DNA of 64,000 nucleotides from Isoetes taiwanensis. Taxonomy: Eukaryota; Streptophyta; Lycopodiopsida; Isoetales; Isoetaceae. The notes under the pieces are model-generated. The model was not told the DNA's origin and made no database searches. It saw only the letters and a program-made list of their open reading frames with translations. The stretch covers positions 2,400,091 to 2,464,090 of the forward strand of contig JAJEKV010000067.1 of NCBI GenBank assembly GCA_021234155.1, read 5' to 3'. Below are positions 56,662-64,000 of the stretch, one piece after another (position 1 is the first letter of the stretch; every line of letters begins with the position of its first letter). Both the position numbers and the translations under genes were made by a program.

Positions 56662-59296
56662 TGTGACGAGCCTGCCGAGTTGACCCTCCTGGCAACTCGG
56701 GATCTTGTCAAACTTCTATAATTCTAGGTTGATAATACTGGTGAAGAATTAAATCTTCCTTTCAATTGAACTTACTTACTCCAAATTCAATGAACAAATG
56801 TTTATAAACTCAATATAATCAGGTAAGGTCAACATCCAATAAATCAACATTCTCGATAGAGATAACATCCAACTCTAGCAATTCAACCCTAGAATCTTCT
56901 CGCTCAACCACGAGCCACAACTGCACTGCTACCGTTAGCTCGACCACCGCCTTGCTCATTCACTGCACATATGCACTCACCGGGTTAGTCCTCATGACTA
57001 AGTGGGGATCCCCGCTGCGCCACACATGCATGGAAATACTACGCAAATCTTGGGTAAGCACAAACACACAGACGGAAAATCCTACGTGGAGCACAATGCT
57101 AAGACAATGACAACCTAATGCAAAGGAATATAACACATGAGCAAATGAAGCAAAGAACATAGCCAAAATACCAAATCATCAAAAACATAGCTCCCGACAA
57201 TGGGAAGCTCAGCCCGGCCTATATACAGTTAGCGGCATGTTGCCCAAACAAACTTACATTCCAAGCCCTCAGAAGCGGGTGGTGGGGTGAACCTCAGATA
57301 TCGATACCCTCTCACCCGCGCCCGCACCGGAGGACCTCTTACCATGGGAGTTCACAAGAGTTGGATCGACGTAGCAATCCCCCGCCAGAGAACTACGCCC
57401 GGTGTCACAGAGTACAAGAATACAACATAGAACACAGGTGAACATGAGCATGTCAGAGCAACCTAGGCCACCGAACCTAGAAGCCCGACCCCGGAGGTTC
57501 CAATAGACATGATCAAATACCAAGACAACAATGGAACAATGCAAAGACCAAGACATGTGAAGTTCATTAGAATATTCCCTATACATGTGCCTAGATCATA
57601 CCATTGTCGAGGTTGCCCATACCTGTTGAAGTAGCTTTCCCAATGAACCCTATAATGACATAGAAGTATATCTCATACTTAGCATTTTCTCAATACTTAC
57701 AGCTTACGCTAAGGCGATTTCCCCCCATTTAAGAATGCAACTCCACATTAGCTTCTGATAAATCCGTTCGTCATAGTAACTTACCATACTTCTTACATAT
57801 AATTCTCATCCAATACCATGTCGAAGTAGCTAAACTTACTGACACGGGTGATGATCACAATCTAATCACGTCGATGAAGTCGCAAGCATGGCTATCATTG
57901 ATGTAGCTCCGTCCGACGCCTACGTACTTTGCTGAACAAGGAAAGATACTATCAATCCACACAATGCAATACTTGCCTCATAACCATTCTCCCATGGGGA
58001 TAATCCATTAGCTATGATGCCTTTGATAAAATACAATGCAACAACTTAGAAACTTACATGTACACACTTAGACTAACAGTGCTCCACGCCATAGCCTCAT
58101 CTGGACACTCCATATACCTCATATTGCTCTCCCGGCCCAACTTCTCCAGATCTCCAAAGTTCCAACATCTATTTCTTTTTGAACCATTGTTAGCTAAGGT
58201 TTTTTAATATTCTAATTAAAAACCCACTTTCCATAGCTTAAGATTTATTAATGCGTCTTAATGTGGAAACTCCAAATCTTGCACTTCTGGCTTAAAAATC
58301 CACAAGACCTCATGACCGCAACTGGATATAGCCTCTGCCAACTTACCATAAAACCAGACCCTATCTCCAGGAACCACTCGTTCAATGCCTCATGTTACTT
58401 TAGGACCTTATCTTGTTTAATTCAACAAAGCATACTTAAATAACTAATAATCAAATCAGACCTATCTCCCCATGATTCTTGAACTTACTATTGTGGATAG
58501 TCCATATAGATCCCCGCCCTTGTACTTCCATAGTTTCCCTTATACTCCTTGTATATTTATTTATCCACTTCTTATAACTTTATTTAAGGTGTGCATGACA
58601 TTTGTTAACAAGACATCAAGGAAAAGGACAAATAAAACAACGAAACAACCAACAAACAGATCGGGTTACAGACCGGGTTGCAACTTTTCGGAGCTGCCCA
58701 CAATGCATCGGGGTTCTAATGCCCAAATCGGCCTGTTCCATGTCATATCGGGATGTTTCCAGATCTTCTGGCTCCGTCGGCGACGATTCCGTCTGTTGCA
58801 TGAAAAAACCGTTGTTGCAGCCCATACCTTCTCAACTAGATTCCTCCTGCATCAATTTCGGCCTACTCCAGGCTCTTTTAGGATAATTACCATGCATCTA
58901 GATTAGCTTCTATTCCATCTTTCGTTCCTCTGGATGTTTCTGCATGCCATACTTTCTCGGACATACATGGCCAAATCTTCTTATCAATTCATGCATAAAT
59001 CCAATTATGTCAGCCCATGTACCTCAGATTAACTCAACAACACCCCACCTGTAAGAAGATGTTTGATGCCGTTCTTGATGTGATCTCCAAGCTCTTGCCT
59101 CTTTGGTGTCTCCAACAGAATCCTTCTATGCTCTGCAATTCGTCTCTGGCCTCCTACAAAAGCTTTGCAAGGCTCCTTCTCAAAAACACAAGAAGACCCT
59201 TGCCTTTAAGCTCTCTACACATGCATGCATGCCATGCACGTATACATGCGTATTTAAATACGCATGCTGCCCCATCAAGTGGCCAGGTCCGTTACA
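56662..59296 (-). mobile_element. Putative long 5' LTR (~2.6 kb) of the minus-strand element
   Basis: On the minus strand the stretch would start TGTAACGGACC at 59,296, the same 11 bases as the short LTRs, and end CGTCACA at 56,662. The same 2-nt gap before the PBS is seen as in the plus-strand element. The body differs from the short LTRs, so it may be a different family or a chimeric structure. It holds a hairpin CCGAGTTG/CAACTCGG near 56,675-56,700 and a palindromic TATTTAAATA at 59,251-59,260. Frames up to 144 codons show no known domain. Confidence 0.4.
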
Positions 59297-60730
59297 TCAA
59301 CCATGAAAAAAGTTATCAAGTTCATAACAAATGCATACCAAACTTCCTTTTGGGTTTGCCCACATTCTTGGATCAGCTCACTAATTTGTTTAGGAAAAGG
59401 CCCAAATAGTCGTTTCCCAATTTTACCTGGAAATTTTTGGTTCGCTAGTTTCCAGACTATTCATATTTTATAGACTATTCATGTGACTACTGCAATCAAG
59501 TTACTGACTAAAACTTTGTTTGGATGAATTTGAAAAAAAAACTTTTAAGTATTGTTTGAATGAATTCTAGAAAGCTATTATTTATGCAATGATAACAAGA
59601 GCAGTGCCACCCTTTGAGCTCGCATCTCCTGGGCGAAGAACTTGTCATGGATAATTGCTTCTATACTATCTATAACGTTTCCACATTAAAAAACTGTCTT
59701 TTTATAGCATATGATTCCTGAAGGTTACTTGATGTATTCGTATTCAAATACGTAAAAAAATGCCGGTAGCATCTGGGTTTTGTTAAGAAGCAGTACAGGG
59801 GTTTCTTTTTAAGTCGAGACTTCCCTTGCGATCTGGAGGGAGGGATTTCCAATTTATCATTTCAGATCCATAGATTGGGCGCCAAGCTTGTCACAGGCAT
59901 GAGGTTATGCACCGGAATTTGAAGCCTGTATTTTTTTTAGCCTGGGGGTGCCCAGGCAGGCAACCAACCACGGGCCAGTTTCATGTGCACAGCCCCAAAA
60001 ACACTTACGAAGGATCTGCAAATGCCTGATCTAGGGCCGATTTAGCCTGTTAGGTCTTCCCATCTGTATCCTTGGAATACTACAGAGGTAAAGCCGAGGC
60101 CTCAGGCATGATTTCGGCCTCATTATAGGTGTTTGTAGAATCTGCACTCTGAGCCAACAATTTGCACTCAAACCCATTTGCCATCGGATGCTTGCATGGC
60201 TTGATTCTGGCCTTACTAGCCCAATTTCGACCTTATCTGAATAATCTGCAAGCTTTCACAGTATCTCCTTTGCTTCTTTTGAGCAAGCTTAAGATCTAAA
60301 GCTACAATTGCTGGTAGAAAGAGGCTACAATTGTTGAATAAATTCTCTGCCTAAATCCTTTGTGTTCTTATAAAAGCTTCTAGCAGTAAGTTAAGCATGT
60401 TTCTTCTTTTGTGTCCCTCACCATGTTCTCATAGCTTTATTCATGTACAAATTGTAGCTCGTAAGAAGACCAGCGTATCCAGTAAGAAATCCAGTAAGAA
60501 GACCAGTCCTGGCGAAGGCTTTATCTACGCCGATTTGGGTTATCCCAAAAAAAAAAGATAGAAACTTAACATAGTTTCAATTTGGAAACTATATTTAGTT
60601 TCCGAGGAAACTATATTCAGTTTCCTTTCCTGGAACTATTTTCAGTTTCTCTTCGAGTCTTTTCTGTCATGTCTTTTTCGTTGAATTTGCAATGATTTCA
60701 GTTGCAATGATTTCAAGTTTGTGTATGTAT
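59297..60730. other. No gene identified; palindromic tracts
   Basis: Mostly AT-rich. The part 59,870-60,130 is richer in GC with GCCTGGGGGTGCCCAGGC (near 59,940), an inverted repeat. At 60,575-60,650 the palindrome-like unit GGAAACTATATTTAGTTTCC recurs three times with changes. CCAGTAAGAA is repeated at 60,478-60,505. Confidence 0.4.
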
Positions 60731-61750
60731 GCTTTGCAGCTGTGGAAATGGTGACAAGGTCTGTCTCCTTCATCGACGAAGATCTGCAAATGCAAGACTT
60801 TAAGGGGGAAGTTCTGGTAGATTAATTCAACCCATTTTCTCTGTTGGAAAGCATAGTCAGCAGGGGGATTATGAGGTACAATCGGAGGAAACGAGCTCCA
60901 ACAGTTGGATCTTTCACTTTATGTTTGGCAAAGACCCAAAATGCTTCAGACCTGTCTATACCATAAATATGATTTGGCTTTTCCGCATCACCATTAGCTA
61001 GTATTTAAACATATTCCATCCAGAGGCTAAAAGATTTAAATGAAATGCCAAGTTAACTAGTCTTACATAACTACAGCCATTTTGAAATAGGTCTACTGCC
61101 CAAGAAACCTGATCGGGAATGTGAAACTCTCTGTTATGTTAGCATAAATTCCTGCATTAGCCAATGCTCACAGATCATGAGTACCCTGCATTATTCATCT
61201 CTATGCATGTCTGAAAAATCATTTCCATGCATTTACATGCATGTATGAGCATGATTAGCCTGTAGGAATTACCACAGGATATGTCCATTTCACTAAAGAG
61301 GATCTGCAATTAAAGGACTCTAAAGAGGAGGCCCTGATACGATTTTCTTTCCATATAATTTCTCTGCTAGAAAGCATAACAGCAGTGAATAACGAGAATG
61401 GATTTGGTTATTTGCCTATCATCTTTCATTAGTATTTAGCCATATATAATCAAGGAACTAAGCATTCTAATTAAAATGCAAAGTTAACTAGTCTTGTATG
61501 GCTACAACCATTTTAAAACAGATCTACTTCTTGAGAAACCCGATTTGGAATGACGTCCATGTCTTCTTCAGGATCATCAAAGATCTAGATGCACTATTTC
61601 CTCGGCTTCTTTGGCTTGAATGCCCTTGTCACCCCTTGCTTCAGAGCTGCAACCTTCAGCATTTTTCCTTCAATCTCTCTCAAATCCAACCCAACCCGAT
61701 TAATCTTCACAATCCACTTGATTAATCGAATCCCTGACGTGAAAGCGGAA

Positions 61751-61938
61751 CAACACGAAAAGCCGGTTAGCGGTTTGCACAAAGATCCACCCAGACAACA
61801 CCGGCGACCGAAAGCACTTCTTATGTGCACTAGCCGCTTTTAGCGATCACCAAGATATGCTAGGCATATGCCGGCATATACCGGATATGCCCATATACCC
61901 ACATAAACGAGGGTTTGCCCCCTAGGGGCAACCCAAAA
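61751..61938. repeat. Repeat R copy
   Basis: Counterpart of 53,146-53,328, but with more small indels than the DNA around it (for example GTTAGCGGTTTG for GTTAGCCGGTTTG, and ACCACCAAG-type changes near CAG). Confidence 0.8.
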
Positions 61939-62485
61939 ACACTTTCAAGAAAAAATGCGTATGGATTAAGAGATGTTTATAGTTCTAAAAGTTTTGAAAA
62001 ATAATGCATTGCACTAAGGAGAGGACACTCGTACTTTAGAGGTGCCCAATAGCATAGGCACTAAGATTGGCTAGTTAGCTAGTGAGTCATGGGAAAAGGT
62101 GGAGCAAGTGTGAAAGTACAAACTCCCTACAAGGTACTTACGAAAACTCATCTAGAGGATGAAGAAGATAACTATCTATTGCGAGGAAATTAATGTGATG
62201 CAAATATATGCAAAATAGGAATACCTCTTAGTTGAGGTCATCTAGCAAGTAAGATTGACCTTACTACATGCTCTCTATAAAAGGAGGTAGATGGAGAGGT
62301 ATTCCTCATTAACCTCTATGTTGTCCATGTTGCTCTAGTTTCTAGATCAAGTATGAAGAGGTGGAACTATAGGCAATGCCTCCCATATGCGTGAAATGCA
62401 ATATTTTTTCATCGCCTTCAAATAAAATCCATACTAAAATTGCAAATCTATAAACAATCACAAGGAAAACTTATTTTTGTTTAAG

Positions 62486-62620
62486 AACAAAAACAAAAAC
62501 AAAAACAAAAACAAAAACAAAAACAAAAACAAAAACAAAAACAAAAACAAAAACAAAAACAAAAACAAAAACAAAAACAAAAACAAAAACAAAAACAAAA
62601 ACAAAAACAAAAACAAAAAC
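62486..62620. repeat. (CAAAAA)n microsatellite, uninterrupted
   Basis: About 22 perfect hexanucleotide units. Duplicate of 53,873-54,000 without the A51 run. Confidence 0.95.
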
Positions 62621-63905
62621 AATTAATTAAAAATAAACATTACAAAATGTACACATCTGATCTAGCTGTGTAAGCATAAGAAATGCTCTCAGAACACGAG
62701 CTGAAGCATTATGTACGTACTCCAGCATAGGAGACTAACGATAAAAATTAATTTGAAGATACTAAATTCAAATATGGTCCCTCAATTCTTCCCTGAAGGA
62801 GGAAGACATATGTCATCAATATCTTAGTCTGGGCTCCAATAATAACACTACAAACTGATAGATAAATGCCTTAGAAAATGTGCAGCCTAAGAGCTCCCAT
62901 ATTGACCACAGTAACCAACTAGATCCTAGATGAAATGCCTTCTGTTTAGCTGAGGCCCATGCACCTTGGTAGGACGGGATGAAATGATCCTTGCAAGTAA
63001 AATATTTGTTTCTCATTTAAATTACATGGCTAAAATTATTTTGGTATAGGAAGCGCATGGTTGTTATGTGCGCTTCCTTTTTTTACTAAACCGAGATTTT
63101 CTTGCGTGATAGAACTAGCGTGACCGGATTTTGGATTTTACCATCACCAAAACTCCCTCAAAAGAACAATCCAATTAGCAACCAGAATTCTCACCGACAT
63201 GCTTCCAGCCTCCAAATCCATAGGATACAAATCCTTATGGGATACTAATCATGGACTACTGCATTAATGCCATACAGATAACAAAAAAACACCGCTTTTT
63301 CTCATAGATAATACCATTTTTAATACTATACTTGACCAGATTCATATGCCCAAACCCTAAAACATGTGACTCTAATTTTGGAGACTTTATGGCCCCATGA
63401 GATGTGTTTATCCAAATTTAAAAGAAAACATGAAATGCCCCTTTTTGTGGATAAGATTAGATTATTATCGAACTCATTTTTTATCCAATGGTTGAGATTT
63501 AGATAATAATTTATGTGTTGATCCACGAATGGTAATCCATTTTTGCATGGGCTAACATCATCCCATGGTCCATTATTGGTGACCCTCCCCTAGGGTATTA
63601 AGAGCTACGTTTTTTGGGCCATGATTTGATTTTTGTATTTTGAGAGCTTCACTAGGAAAGAAAGGACCGCTAATAAGGAGACACTCAGTGTACAAATAGC
63701 ATGTGATAAGAAGAAAACTCCTAAGGAGTTACTGCATAGTCAGGAGGTCTCGTTACACAAGTACTCGGTCAGTCTAGACATCCGAGTCAGAGTTACAACC
63801 ACAGCAAAACCATTATGTTAGGATGGAAGTCCGAACATCTCCTCCATGTACAATGGAGCCACCACTCTAGAACTATGACCCTCCAGTGCCTGACACCAAG
63901 ATACT

Positions 63906-64000
63906 AAATCTATGCATCATAACAATTACAAAGACAGAGGGTCAGAAGAATTTAAATATTGCTATGGATTTCTTTACTGATGGAGTTGTATATGGTGCTA
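63906..64000 (+). pseudogene. ORF1-only LINE-like element, truncated by window end
   Basis: Start of the third copy, identical in layout to 55,285-55,379. It stops at the window edge within the GTATATGGTGCTA stretch. Confidence 0.6.

Larger units (their letters stand above)
60731..64000. repeat. Segmental duplication, copy 2 (runs off the window)
   Basis: Near-identical to 52,121-55,390. Differences are scattered single bases plus small clustered changes inside repeat R and at the CAAAAA array. The right end is beyond the window. Confidence 0.95.

Overview
The window looks like intergenic DNA from a large, repeat-rich land-plant genome. The evidence is a P-class pentatricopeptide-repeat (PPR) gene remnant, a cinnamoyl-CoA-reductase-like exon, Copia retrotransposons, LINEs with plant-type short tandem-repeat tails, a CACTA transposon end, a tRNA-type SINE and AT-rich DNA. 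A fern, other seed-free plant or gymnosperm seems most likely, but nothing here fixes the species. No bacterial or organellar operon, rRNA, tRNA gene or CRISPR array was seen. Intact protein genes are almost absent; nearly everything is mobile or duplicated DNA.

Layout. (1) About 570-20,420 and about 30,600-47,890 are two copies of one long compound repeat, in the same order and orientation. Each copy holds a 19-bp satellite, a first Copia copy (E1), a second Copia copy (E2) and then a long repeat, here called B, that occurs as direct repeats around a non-coding core. Each block carries private insertions. Block 1 has two 5'-truncated LINEs with target-site duplications (13,073-14,181 and 16,560-18,500), a GC-rich insert (7,982-8,796) and 2.2 kb of unassigned DNA. 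Block 2 has a PPR pseudogene next to a 121-bp perfect inverted repeat (36,436-39,148), a SINE (41,270-41,489) and an ORF1-only LINE-like element (42,207-42,828). (2) The stretch between the blocks (20,420-28,050) has a third Copia reverse-transcriptase fragment, a CCR-like exon remnant and the best candidate for a small intact gene, a 98-aa predicted secreted protein at 25,999 with a TATA box. (3) 28,055-31,815 is a 3.8-kb array of the 19-bp satellite. (4) From 48,198 onward come a CCGG-rich short repeat, a CACTA end with about 20 CGTCA-type subterminal motifs, local tandem duplications, a second segmental duplication (52,121-55,390 against 60,731-64,000), a second ORF1-only LINE-like element, and a head-to-head pair of short LTRs with primer-binding sites.

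The genes do not form a pathway. The coherent story is nested transposition followed by block duplication. The most unusual items are the ORF1-only, half-LINE-like family (three copies), the all-frames-open 19-bp satellite with hairpin potential, and the miniature LTR/PBS structure at 55,919-56,662. Paralogous copies differ mostly by small clustered indels, often at CAG/CTG or CCGG-like sites, so some frame breaks may be consensus errors rather than biology.
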